The notes beneath the pieces were generated by a model, which worked only from the letters and a program-made list of their open reading frames with translations, was not told the DNA's origin and made no database searches. Of a DNA stretch of 64,000 nt, positions 12,400 to 22,025 are shown piece by piece (within the stretch, counting starts at the first letter, position 1; each line of letters opens with the position of its first letter). The DNA lies in contig CAICTM010000234.1 in the NCBI GenBank assembly GCA_903772945.1, positions 23,882 through 87,881 on the forward strand. Reading direction: 5' to 3'. The position numbers and the translations under genes were made by a program. This DNA comes from Seminavis robusta (taxonomy: Eukaryota > Bacillariophyta > Bacillariophyceae > Naviculales > Naviculaceae).

Positions 12400-13830
12400 A
12401 TGATGATGAGTGAGATCCAAATTTTTGGGAGTACTGGTACCACCATGATGGTTTTTATTGGCGTTGTGTTGGTTCTGTCGGGTGCTCTTTTCTGGTTCTT
12501 CTCTTCCAAAAACAAGAAAAACTTGGTTCCCATGGCTCCCACGACGTTTTTAGAGTGCGCCCGAGAATTTGGCGGCCCGGATGGTCCCATGTGGCTGCAT
12601 CACCTGGCCACCACCATGGGACGAAACACCTTTCGCGTCCCCATGCCTCTGTCCATGACAGGAGCTTATGTGGTGGGAGATGGGGCTCTCGCACGAGAAA
12701 TTTACAACGATAATTTGACGGATAAGCCATGGTGGCTCATGTCCGTTTTGACCAATTTGACGGGAGGCAAGGGAACGGCTGGAATTCGAACGCATCATGA
12801 CCCCTACGTCCGACATATGCGAAAGGGAATGGCTCCCGCCTTTTCCAAAAGGGAAGTGGACCGAATGAATCGGATTGCCAGCAGACTTGGCGACGACTTT
12901 CTGGGACGACTCAAAGAACTATCGAATCAAGGCAAATCCTTCGACCCAAGCATGGAGTGCAACCGGGTGGTCTTTATGGCCATCCTCGAAGCTGGCTTTG
13001 AATATATCCCCACCGAAGAAGAGTACCAGGGTGTCTATCACCACTTGACGATCGCCTGCAATGAATTTTTCTTGCGTCAGATTTCCAGTCCCTGGCGGGC
13101 ACTTTTGGGAAAGATTCATCCAGAAGTTCGCCAAGCGCATGAAAGTGCTTCCTTTATGCGAGACTTTGCACGAAAAGTTCTGTACAGCTACCGCAAGAAT
13201 CCACGCAAGTCCGAGGAAAAGACCATCATCCGACTCTTTGAAGAAATCATGCCCGAAGGAGATGATGAACAAATTATTGCTGAAATTGTGGGTTGGATCT
13301 TGGCGGGTCACGAGACTACTGGCTTCTCCATCTCCAACACTATGGTGCTTCTCGCAAAGCACCCGGACAAACAGGAAAAGCTACGGCGAGAACTGCAGGG
13401 GTCCGACTCCGCCCCCTATTTGCAGTACGTTATCAAAGAAACCACCCGCATTGTTCCCGTAGTCGCAATCGCGTCCATGCGGCTGACGGGTAGAGACTTT
13501 CAATGCAATGATGGATCCATCATTCCCGAGGGAGCAGTCTGTATCATGACGTATTATGGAGCAAACCGAGACGAAGCTGTCTACAAAGATCCGGAGACGT
13601 TCCATCCAGAGAGATGGGAACATGCGTCCAAGGAAATGATTCGGAACAGATATCCGTTTGCCCTTGGATCCCGTGACTGTTTGGGCCAAAGGCTTGCGTT
13701 ATCCAACATGGACAACATCATTCCCAAACTCATGTCGTCTTTCAACTTTGAAGTTGTGGAGCCAGGCAAACTGAGCAACATCTTAACGTTCAAGTATGTT
13801 GGAGCTCAACTCAAGGCCAAGCAATTGTAG
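12400..13830 (+). CDS. Cytochrome P450 monooxygenase
   Basis: A single uninterrupted frame of 476 residues from the first ATG of an ATG-ATG-ATG run. An N-terminal hydrophobic anchor (about residues 13-33) is followed by a short polar stretch, typical of ER-bound microsomal P450s. The I-helix oxygen-binding motif AGHETT lies near residue 301, the K-helix ExxR is KETTR, the PERF-like block is FHPERW, and the heme loop FALGSRDCLGQR has the axial Cys near residue 427. All catalytic signatures are intact, so it is expected to be an active heme-thiolate monooxygenase using NADPH-P450 reductase. The substrate and CYP family cannot be named from motifs. It is intronless, unlike most large genes here. 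Confidence 0.93.
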   Translation: MMMSEIQIFGSTGTTMMVFIGVVLVLSGALFWFFSSKNKKNLVPMAPTTFLECAREFGGPDGPMWLHHLATTMGRNTFRVPMPLSMTGAYVVGDGALAREIYNDNLTDKPWWLMSVLTNLTGGKGTAGIRTHHDPYVRHMRKGMAPAFSKREVDRMNRIASRLGDDFLGRLKELSNQGKSFDPSMECNRVVFMAILEAGFEYIPTEEEYQGVYHHLTIACNEFFLRQISSPWRALLGKIHPEVRQAHESASFMRDFARKVLYSYRKNPRKSEEKTIIRLFEEIMPEGDDEQIIAEIVGWILAGHETTGFSISNTMVLLAKHPDKQEKLRRELQGSDSAPYLQYVIKETTRIVPVVAIASMRLTGRDFQCNDGSIIPEGAVCIMTYYGANRDEAVYKDPETFHPERWEHASKEMIRNRYPFALGSRDCLGQRLALSNMDNIIPKLMSSFNFEVVEPGKLSNILTFKYVGAQLKAKQL

Positions 13831-14207
13831 CTGTCATGCAAAGTTGAGCGGCTTTTGGCTAGAGCAATCATAGGTTACCTTTGACTGTATCCTCTTGTAT
13901 GGCGAGTACCGTACTGATGTTATTAGAGAATGCAGAGAAATGTCCTTTGCCCTCAAAATAGAGCTTGTGTCACTGGAGACCCTAACTAGGATTTCTAATT
14001 CAGGAGCTTCGCAAAGCGCCTTCATGTTGCCAACTATCTATTATTGGCCCACTTGTCGAAATGAAATAGAAGGGGGCCCCAAACGAAATAATCCCCAACT
14101 TGACAACACTAAGTGCCTTTGACCCAGGCCTGGCTCTGATGGACTACATGGGTCTGGCTCCTTGGAGAGGAGCCAGTAGCCGGGTCTGGTTAGAAGAGTG
14201 TGCACTG
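13831..14207. other. Intergenic region after P450
   Basis: No gene supported. The short reading frames present have no recognisable composition, and the stretch leads directly into the duplicated segment at 14208. Confidence 0.4.
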
Positions 14208-14516
14208 CGCTTGGCTACAGATTCACCTCTGGTACCTTTCCGAGGTTACGATAGCATGGATGTCCACTTTAGCTCATTGGAAGTTCGCAATGTGGATAAA
14301 TTTATGTAGCTTACTGGTAACGTATTGTCTAGCTAGCAGAATATGCAACTCTCAACTGCTTGGCTACAGATTCACTTCAGTGGTACTTTTCCGAGGTTAC
14401 GATAGCATGAAATGTCCACTTGACCTCATTGGAAGTTCGCAATGAGGATAAGTTTATCTTACTGGTAACTTAGACTTATTGTCTAGCTAGTAGCAGAATA
14501 TGCAACTCTCGACTGC
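14208..14516. repeat. Imperfect tandem duplication of a ~150-bp segment
   Basis: A unit beginning GCTTGGCTACAGATTCAC at about 14208 is repeated from about 14358. Both copies contain CGAGGTTACGATAGCATG, ATTGGAAGTTCGCAATG and GTCTAGCTAG in the same order, with small indels. The second copy runs into the 3' end of the minus-strand gene that stops at 14483. Confidence 0.7.
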
Positions 14517-15106
14517 TCACTGTGTACGAGCATTTCCACCCAAACCGTGTTGATGTCAAGCTCGTCATTGCTGTCCGTCATACCAACCACTGAAGCTGGT
14601 TTGATGGTCCTATTGGCCCTTCTCAAGGACTTTTTCGCCCGAAGTGATCTATCGCTCGTGAACAGAACGCTCTCTGAGCGCTTTGGATAGATAATCTTGG
14701 GCTTGTTCACAATACGATTTGAGGTCTTTGGCCGTTGGTTGCTTTCCGGTTGAGCCCCATATTGTTCCCGAGGAGTATTTGTTGGATTCGGAATGTCCCT
14801 CACGGCTTCATGCTCTATTAGATATTGACAGGCGTCATAGATATCGGATGGTTCTTGGCTTTGTAATACCGCACCAATTGAGCCGCTGAAAGGTGGGTTC
14901 TTGCCAATGCCAAGGTCGTACCGCACAATACTCTCTGCCGGTTTGTCACTTGGTGTTGTTGGCTGCGTTGGCTTCGCCACAGACAATGTGTGCCGGTTCC
15001 TGTTGATTGAATTCTCCAAAGCAAAGGCTTCAACCACAGAAATGCCAATGATCCAAATGCCGACGACCAATAGCTGTGAAGTAGTGCTTCTCACGGTCTG
15101 CGTCAT
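14483..15106 (-). CDS. Predicted secreted protein of unknown function
   Basis: Intact 207-residue frame from an ATG. Residues 1-28 form a good signal peptide (short polar start, hydrophobic LLVVGIWIIGISVV core, Ala cleavage site). The mature part is polar and basic, with an internal Arg/Lys cluster (RSLRAKKSLRRANRT) and no Cys. No known domain was recognised. Its last codons lie inside the second copy of the 150-bp tandem duplication, so its C-terminus may have been created by that duplication. It could be an orphan gene. Confidence 0.5.
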   Translation of the reverse strand: MTQTVRSTTSQLLVVGIWIIGISVVEAFALENSINRNRHTLSVAKPTQPTTPSDKPAESIVRYDLGIGKNPPFSGSIGAVLQSQEPSDIYDACQYLIEHEAVRDIPNPTNTPREQYGAQPESNQRPKTSNRIVNKPKIIYPKRSESVLFTSDRSLRAKKSLRRANRTIKPASVVGMTDSNDELDINTVWVEMLVHSEQSRVAYSATS

Positions 15107-15660
15107 GTTATTGATGTCTGGCTCGTTGGATCGAAACTATGGTTTATAAAGTTGGCTTGTATCTCCTTCGAACAAACAATAATGAACCATGTCAACGTTG
15201 CAGACACTTCTTCTCTACTGCAATGGTGGGTAGCAAGCTAGTAGTCGAAAAGAAGAGAGGTCGAAGGTGGCTGATTTTAAAAGACATGTCCATGCAAGCC
15301 AGAATACAGAATACCATGAATAAAGGATGTCGGTGGTACTAGTATCGGTACCACCGTATACTACTACCGTAGCTAGCTGGCTAGAGTAGACTAGTCTACT
15401 GTACCTCCCGGAGCCGACCTCTTATTCAATTTTCGGGTCGAAAGAATTCTTGTCGAATCTTTCATACGTGCATGGCCAAAATCTGCTCGGCAGCTGGCTC
15501 ATCAGGGCTCAGGTTTTCTTTTTGCGACCTTCGTCGACCGTACTAGCTAGACTACCGTAACTACTAGCTAGCTAGTGGTAGTACGGTAAGGTACTCTAGA
15601 GCTAGCTAGCTAGTGGAGTTGCGGGAATACGTGTTTAACATTGTTTGTCTGGTCCCACTT
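15107..15660. other. Intergenic region with CTAG/GCTA-rich low-complexity sequence
   Basis: No gene seen. Clusters of CTAGCTAG-type tetranucleotides occur around 15365-15395 and 15540-15615, the same motif that ends the large microsatellite at 18300. This motif is scattered through many intergenic regions of the window. Confidence 0.4.
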
Positions 15661-15670
15661 GTTTTGTTTT

Positions 15671-15866
15671 GGAAGAATGACTGAAAATAGAAGAATGACA
15701 CAATCCGGAAGAATGACACAATCTGGAAGAATGACACAATCTGGAAGGATCTACGTAAAAACGTGTACAAACTTGTACCAGGTGACGTAATCTGGAAGAA
15801 TGACTCAATCTGGAAGAATTACACAATCTGTAAGCATGACTCAAAGTGGAAGATTGACACAAACTT
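15671..15866. repeat. Degenerate 18-bp minisatellite
   Basis: About eight to ten head-to-tail variants of GGAAGAATGACACAATCT, the later copies diverging (GACTCAATCT, TTACACAATC, GACTCAAAGT). Short translations across it are repeat artefacts. Confidence 0.75.
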
Positions 15867-15980
15867 GCCATTGGACCAACAGAACCGCTCTCAAAAGCCC
15901 ATCCCCCGCAACTCCAGTAGTATGGTGGCGAAGTAAGTTCTGGTTTCTGGTCAGACCAAAACACCCCAATAAAGTGTGTA

Positions 15981-16398
15981 AGAGCATTTTCTACCGCTCG
16001 TTTAAATATCTATGAACATTTTTGGTTTTGATATTTAGAGGGTAAAGTGTCACCACTGAAAACACAGTCTCTATCAGTTTTGTCTATTTTTCGTTTGATT
16101 GACTTATTGGACTCAATTGCTTAACTTATTGGACTCGGCTGGTTGACTCATTGGACTCACCGACACTTTAAATTCTGACTGGTTATTTCGGTCACAACCA
16201 CATCTGAACGGAGAGAATTTTTCGTTTTGAGGAGGGCAATCCAAATTAAACATTTCATTTGGTTTAAATTTGATCCAAACGGAATTTCTACATCATTTCT
16301 ACAACAGTGATAGAGAATAGATATGATCAAGTTTCGTTTGGACTTAGTTTAAATGACCGAATTTAAACGAAATTTGATGGAACGGTAGAAAATGCTCT
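15981..16398. mobile_element. MITE-like element with perfect 16-bp inverted ends
   Basis: Ends AGAGCATTTTCTACCG (15981-15996) and its exact reverse complement (16383-16398) flank a 418-bp AT-rich interior with further inverted TTTAAA-rich stretches and no coding capacity. The left flank is TA and the right flank AA, so a TA target duplication is only suggestive. Confidence 0.65.
16090..16162. repeat. Three-copy ~23-bp tandem repeat inside the MITE
   Basis: TTATTGGACTC / TCATTGGACTC recurs three times at ~23-bp spacing (…GACTTATTGGACTCAA, …CTTATTGGACTCGG, …CTCATTGGACTCAC). Confidence 0.6.
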
Positions 16399-16598
16399 AA
16401 CCTTCCGTTGACACGTTGAAAGCCACAATGTCCAACAATTGCGTACTGCTACTACATTTATCACAATTTTATGTGAGCTCACTGGTGGCAGAAGCAGCCA
16501 AAATTCCACCCTTTGCATGATGTCTTTCACCAGGGCCGACAAAGCCATGATGCCCCCACAGAAGAAGGTGAAGAGGCAGGCAAGCCTGAAACGCCCAA

Positions 16599-17932
16599 AT
16601 GTGCCAAGAATTCCTGAATCAAACAGATGTTTGGGTCAAGCAAATTTTACCATTCCTTGGCATAGGGCAATATGCTTTCATTGGACCAGTCTGCCACAGA
16701 ATGAAAGAACTCTACACAGTTTATTGTGAAGCTGTAGAGAAGCTGCCATATGTTTATGATACGGAGGAGGGTGATTGGCGTCCAGCAACCTTTCTTGATA
16801 CTTTCCACGGCAGAACTTTCTCCTCAGTGACCTGTGCCGAGCACTGGTATGCCTACTGCCATACTGGTACTGGTGGACTGATTGTTGGCAATAGGATCTG
16901 TGAAATGGCTGCCAAAGTGGGTAGTGTTCGAGTTCTTCAGTAGGCCCGAAGCAAGGGATTTGAGTGGTGTATAGGTACCATCAATGCAGCTGCAAAGAAT
17001 GGACCCCTGCATGTGCTGCAATATGCTCATGAAAATGGTTATGAATGGAACCTGTGGACATGTGCGGTTGCTGCTGCATATGGCCAATTGGAAACTTTGA
17101 AATATGCCTATGAAAATGATTGTGAATGGAATGAGGAAACAGCTAGGCAAGTTGCTGGAAATGGTCAGTTGGAAGTCCTGAATTATGCGCATGAAAATGG
17201 CTGCGAATGGAACAGTGGGACATGCATCTCTGCTGCTGATAATGTCTTCGATATGCACATGAACATGGCTGCCCATGGGATGAACGCACATGCAGTACTG
17301 CGGCCAGAAAGGGCAACTTGGCAATCCTGAAATATGCCCATGAAAATGGTTGCCCATGGGATGAAGACACATGCAGCGATTCTGCTGCATTTGGCCAAAT
17401 AGAGATCTTAAAATACTCCCATGAGAATGGGTGTCCATGGAATGAAAAAGCATGTGCCAGCGCTGCAGAAAGTGGATATTTGAATGTCCTCAGATATGCC
17501 CACGAAAACGACTGCCCATGGGATGAATCCACGTGCACTGGTGCAGCCAGAAATGGTCACTTGGATATTTTGACATACACCCACGAAAATGGCTGTCCAT
17601 GGAATGAATGGACATGCGCCAATGCTGCTGAGAATGGTCATTTGGAGATCATCAAATATGCCCATGAACATGGCTGTGATTGGGAATATCGAACAAGCAG
17701 CAACGTTGCTCAAAATGGCCATTTGAACATTCTGACATATGTCCATGAACATGGTTGTGAATGGGATGCGGAAACATGCCGCAATGCTGCCTTTCATGGC
17801 GGTTTGGAATGCCTCAAATACGCTATCGAGAACGGTTGCCCATGGGAAGAAAATGCAGACCTATTGTGTCGCCTTGGTTCTGTCGAGGTAGTAGCTTGGT
17901 TGCAAGACTTCATATCCCAGAGAAATGAGTAA
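16599..17932 (+). pseudogene. Diatom-type ankyrin-repeat protein, disrupted
   Basis: The frame opens at the ATG at 16599 with the family's N-terminal domain (DVWVKQILPFLGIGQYAFIG), then has an in-frame TAG at about 16941. It continues in the same frame through two or three ankyrin-like units, then shifts frame near 17243, after which 17318-17932 is open. The repeats are 27 residues long with consensus LKYAHENGCPWDExTCxxAAxNGHLE, about nine to ten in all. Such short ankyrin-like repeats mediate protein-protein contacts; members of this expanded family are otherwise uncharacterised. The deletion near 17243 has lost part of one repeat. With one stop and one shift it is most likely a pseudogene, though both could be base errors. 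Confidence 0.75.
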
Positions 17933-18028
17933 GATTCCATTCCTGTTATTGAAGTGTAGAAAGCAAGATAATGTATGTATTCGCCTTCTTCCCTGCATTA
18001 TACCCAGTGAACTAGATTGCCTTGTCTC

Positions 18029-18029
18029 C

Positions 18030-18110
<81 letters not shown>

Positions 18111-18201
18111 TGTCTGTCTGTCTTGTCTGTCTGTCTTGTCTGTCTGTCTGTCTGTCTGTCTGGCTGTGCTGGCTGGCTGGCTGTCTGGCTCTGGCCTGGC
18201 T

Positions 18202-18291
<90 letters not shown>

Positions 18292-18328
18292 AGCTAGCTA
18301 GCTAGCTAGCTAGCTAGCTAGCTAGCTA
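18029..18328. repeat. Compound tetranucleotide microsatellite (CTGT)n-(GGCT)n-(AGCT)n
   Basis: About 300 bp of perfect or near-perfect tetranucleotides in three phases: CTGT to about 18165, GGCT from about 18168 to 18291, then AGCT to 18328. Each block differs from the next by one base of the unit, consistent with stepwise replacement during slippage. Long translations across it (Cys/Leu/Ser or Ala/Gly/Trp repeats) are artefacts. Confidence 0.95.
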
Positions 18329-18778
18329 GAGCCAGGGTTGTTTTGGGTCCTCCTGCAAATACTTACTTCTCCTTGCTAATCCCAAGGAATATAATAGCTA
18401 CTTGTTAGGTAGGACTCAGATTCTGCAGCCCGACCATTGTTACGGAAGCAATAAAGCAGATGCCATTATAGGATTGGAAAAGGAAAGGAGGGCTGTTCTT
18501 TGTTATGCAGCGCATATCGCATACGCATTATGCTCACGTTTGTGCTGCCGATGCCGAGCGCCCCACAACAAGGTAGTAGAGTCTAACAACGTTGCCATGT
18601 TTACGACTGCATAATTCTGAATTACGACTGTAATAGTCATGTAAAATATGTGTACCCTATCGTTTAATGCATTGCTCTAGCTAGCTGGCACAGTTCAAAA
18701 CTTTTGGCGTGTACTGATTCCATATCGCCATCTCTTGTTGGTCACTCACAATAATTTAAATCCATCCTCAGTCCATCC
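18329..18778. other. Intergenic region
   Basis: No gene supported between the microsatellite and the 3' end of the carrier gene; only short unrelated reading frames and one CTAGCTAG patch at about 18675. Confidence 0.4.
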
Positions 18779-19852
18779 TTAGTTGGCAATTTGCTCCAAG
18801 AGCCATCCTTGGTTTATTGCGTAGTTGTTGAGAAGATCAAAGACCGCCAACGTGACACCAAACTGTGGAACGGATCGAACCACCCGTTCTGCCCATCCAC
18901 TAAAGAGCACATCCGGCCCTTCCTTGGTGGCAATATCATTCATAACTTGGAACATGGATGCTTTCTCCTCATCTTCCACAACACCAACCGTATTCTTGGC
19001 CATGGACAATTGACTAGACGAGGATGCCGCACGCAATGGCACGGGACTCCCTCTATTATTACTGGGCAAGTTGTTGTTCGAAGAAGACGATTCCGTCAAT
19101 GGTGTTCCCACCTTCATCGGTGGCGGACTCGCTCTCGCTTGTTGCAGTCTGGTTTTGACGACATCGGCGGGTGTGGAAATCATGGCGGCAGGTCCCGCGG
19201 CAATGCTACCCGCCAGTAAATTGGCCCAAAAGGTGACGGTTTCGGGCGGGCAAATACCCACCAAGGCAGCGGCAAATGCCACCTTGGTATGAGCATAGAG
19301 CGGAAAGAGAACGGCCGAAAAGACGACATCCCGTGCCACACAGGCACCGGCTCCCTGGTACAAATCGGCCAATCCGTGAAGTTGCGAAAGGACTTCTTTG
19401 GCTCCCATTTGGGAGGTTTGAATTTTAAGTTTAACGACTTCCAGTGGATTGGTGACAATCACTTGTGTGGCGCCGGCAAATCCACCGGCAAAGACTTCTC
19501 CCGCCAAAGGCAAGTATCCCAATTGTGCCATTAACATTCCTCGCACCATGGCGTTGGCACCCAGTTTGACAGTTTTCTCTGGTGCGACACCCACCACGTT
19601 GACCATGAGTCCACGGTACAATGCAAACGGACCGCCGTTGCGAACAATATCCAATGCGGCATCAAAGCCTCCCTCGTATTTTTCACGGCCTTCTTCCGTC
19701 TGCAGTTGAGACTTGACATAGTCAATGGGATAGGCAGCAATGGCTCCGGTACTCCCAGCAATGGCACCCACGGCCGTATGGACCAGAGCAGGTGCCAGGG
19801 CCCAAGTAACTGTGGGACAGAACAAATACAAAAAGAGGACTGAACGATGCAT
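18779..19852 (-). CDS. Mitochondrial carrier family transporter with N-terminal signal peptide
   Basis: An intronless frame of 357 residues from the only in-frame ATG. Three carrier repeats are visible with signatures PIDYVK (about residue 42), PLEVVK and PADVVK, and six transmembrane helices are expected. The APEKTVKLGANAMVR block after the first repeat resembles the glutamate and aspartate/glutamate carrier branch, but the EF-hand half of those proteins is absent, so the substrate is inferred only. Residues 1-18 form a signal peptide-like segment (SVLFLYLFCPTVTWA) ending before LAP, which resembles the diatom plastid presequence motif A-F-A-P with Leu in place of Phe. A ~55-residue Ser/Asn-rich insert separates the third signature from the last helices. 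It could serve the plastid envelope rather than mitochondria. Confidence 0.85.
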   Translation of the reverse strand: MHRSVLFLYLFCPTVTWALAPALVHTAVGAIAGSTGAIAAYPIDYVKSQLQTEEGREKYEGGFDAALDIVRNGGPFALYRGLMVNVVGVAPEKTVKLGANAMVRGMLMAQLGYLPLAGEVFAGGFAGATQVIVTNPLEVVKLKIQTSQMGAKEVLSQLHGLADLYQGAGACVARDVVFSAVLFPLYAHTKVAFAAALVGICPPETVTFWANLLAGSIAAGPAAMISTPADVVKTRLQQARASPPPMKVGTPLTESSSSNNNLPSNNRGSPVPLRAASSSSQLSMAKNTVGVVEDEEKASMFQVMNDIATKEGPDVLFSGWAERVVRSVPQFGVTLAVFDLLNNYAINQGWLLEQIAN

Positions 19853-20501
19853 TTTCGTGGTTGACAGAATTTCCGGCTTTTGCAGATGAATAAGATGAGT
19901 GATGCAAGGCAATAAAGGCAATAAAGGAATCTATCGTTGTTGAGCTTGCTTCTATGATACCGATATCAATAGCAATCTATCACTGCCAATCCAGATCTGT
20001 GCGAGGTTGATGGGTGCTGCCGACCATGCGGAATTTTTTGAAAGTGCATTTTTTTCAAAAAAGTGGCTTGACCAAAAACAGCTGGTCGTCGATGCCACGT
20101 ACCCACGATTGCCATCACTCGCGGTATTCTGACGCTCGGAAGGGCTTCTAGATCTCATTGGTTAAGTCACGAACCGAGAGGTCCCAATCGCGGAAATTCG
20201 GCCGGAACTTCCTGAAGCGTGGGAGTTGAATTGGCTAAGGGGGGTGCGACAAGGAACGGCCAACTTTGAAGAGGAAGAGATTTTTTGTATTCCTGGCATT
20301 GGTGCTGGCTTATAGTTGGCCGAGAACGAAGACGAACAGCGTCCCGGTACATGTACCCAACTTCCCAACTCGAGCTACCATACCATAGAGCTATCATACC
20401 AGTAGTGTAGCTCTCCCAGAAGAGCCAGATTACAAGTGACAGCAAGGACCCAAGGGCAGCACTGAAGTCTGCAACGTTCCAAAGATATTATTATCGGTAC
20501 A
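19853..20501. other. Intergenic region
   Basis: The 5' region of the minus-strand carrier gene and of the plus-strand LRR-like gene. No additional gene or structured element could be supported. Confidence 0.4.
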
Positions 20502-21838
20502 ATGCCAAGGCTAGAGTGCGACAATGAATATTACGACCAATCTGAATTCCTGCAGCAAATTCAACTGCTTTCCCCGCTACACAACCTGGTTGTCACACAC
20601 ATGCACCTTTGGACTTGATCCGATATGCATACAACAAGGACCCAGAAGCTTTGAATGCGGATATCATTTATGATGCATGCAGGTTTAACACGAATCCAGA
20701 AATCCTTGATTTTCTTTTGGAACTTGCAGGACCCGATTCACTCTCCCTCGAAGAGATTGCCTCAAGCATGCATGAATTACTGGACACTTATAAAGAAATC
20801 TTACCTGTGGATAGTACGGATGAATTATTTGAAAAACTGAGACCTTTGGCTGAAAGATTCCCACATGCCTTTGTATATGCTGAAGGGCCAGAAAAGCTGA
20901 GTCCCATGGCATCTGCCCTCCAGATGGGTTCTTTTGGCCACTACAAGGGTTTAATGATGCGCCATATTCCAAGGAGCACAAGACACCTCAACTTTGGAGA
21001 GTATTGTCCATATGGAGATGATCAATTCGATGAAGAGGACGTGGAAGAGGTAGGTTTCAATAGCACCTCCGATGCATTGGCTGCCAGGCTAAATGTAATG
21101 AAGGCTCTGCGAAGCCTGAAGTTGAAAATTTGCTATCAAGATGAAAAGTTGATAGATCCTGTTTGTAACCTGATTACTGCTGGGCAGTTGGAGTTTCTTG
21201 TTGTCTCTGCTGTGCCGCAAAAGGCTGGTGAAGACCCTCCAAGCAGGTTCTTTTCCCCTATTTTTAACTCCATCAAAGGATCCTCACTACTGGAGTTTGG
21301 GCTTCTTGGCCTCCAAGACAACAACTTGGCAAACTCACATCAGGATCTCATCCTTGAGATGCTAAAGAGCAATTTCACCTTGCAACAAGTTCACATCAGT
21401 GCCCTTCCTGCATATGAAGATTGCTCCAATAGATCCAAGAAACAAAGAGATATTGATTACTACACAACACTCAACCGATATGGAAGGTCTCTGGTGCAAA
21501 ACCCAGAGACACACTTGATAGAAATTTTCGATAATCTGGCACAAGCAGCCCAGCGAAGTGAACCAGAGCATCCTACATGGACATCAGCCATCTCGTTGCT
21601 CTATGGGCTCTTAAGGGAAGCACCTGGAAAATGGAGTGTATCAGCTGTGACTATACGGGTTGCCAGACCCAGAAGAAGCCCCAGACTCAAGCGCGAAGCC
21701 TCTGTTTCCCCCGGTGGAGCACATGGAATGTGGAGTGTCTCAGCAGGGGTCAAACAGGTTGCCAGACCCAGAAGAAGCACCAGAATCAAACGCAAAGCTT
21801 CACAGCCTCTGGAGTCTATAGAATGGCAAATTCCATAG
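20502..21838 (+). CDS. LRR-like orphan family protein, probable frameshift near the start
   Basis: The ATG at 20502 opens a frame (MPRLECDNEYYDQSEFLQQI…SPLHNLV) that stops near 20599. The next frame continues the expected sequence as HAPLDLIRYAYNKDPEALNADI and runs 400 residues to 21838, so a one-base shift lies around 20580-20595. The long part begins without an ATG. It has two Leu-rich stretches (LRSLKLKI, LEFLVVSAV, LLEFGLLGLQDNNL) like degenerate leucine-rich repeats, as in a large diatom family of unknown role. The C-terminus carries a ~37-residue tandem duplication with KxVARPRRSxRxKR basic blocks, which could be nuclear localisation signals. No catalytic motif is visible. Confidence 0.6.
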
Positions 21839-22025
21839 ACTTCTAGCATCAGATCTCTGGGTTGAATGAGCATGATCTAATGTTATGAGCATTGATAGAG
21901 AGTTGGTATCTGTAACGATGTGTTGGTTTTGTGGATTTGGCTTGTCACTACCATTTCTTATTCGTAACTTTGAACGGCTGCCAATAGCCAATGCCTAGGT
22001 TTGACGTATGTCAGGACTAAGTAAG

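Noticed and set aside
17925-18301. Frames encoding Cys/Leu/Ser and Ala/Gly/Trp repeats
   Set aside because: They translate the tetranucleotide microsatellite and have no non-repeat coding part.
18001-18330. CRISPR-like or direct-repeat array
   Set aside because: Pure tetranucleotide slippage with no spacers; the organism is eukaryotic.
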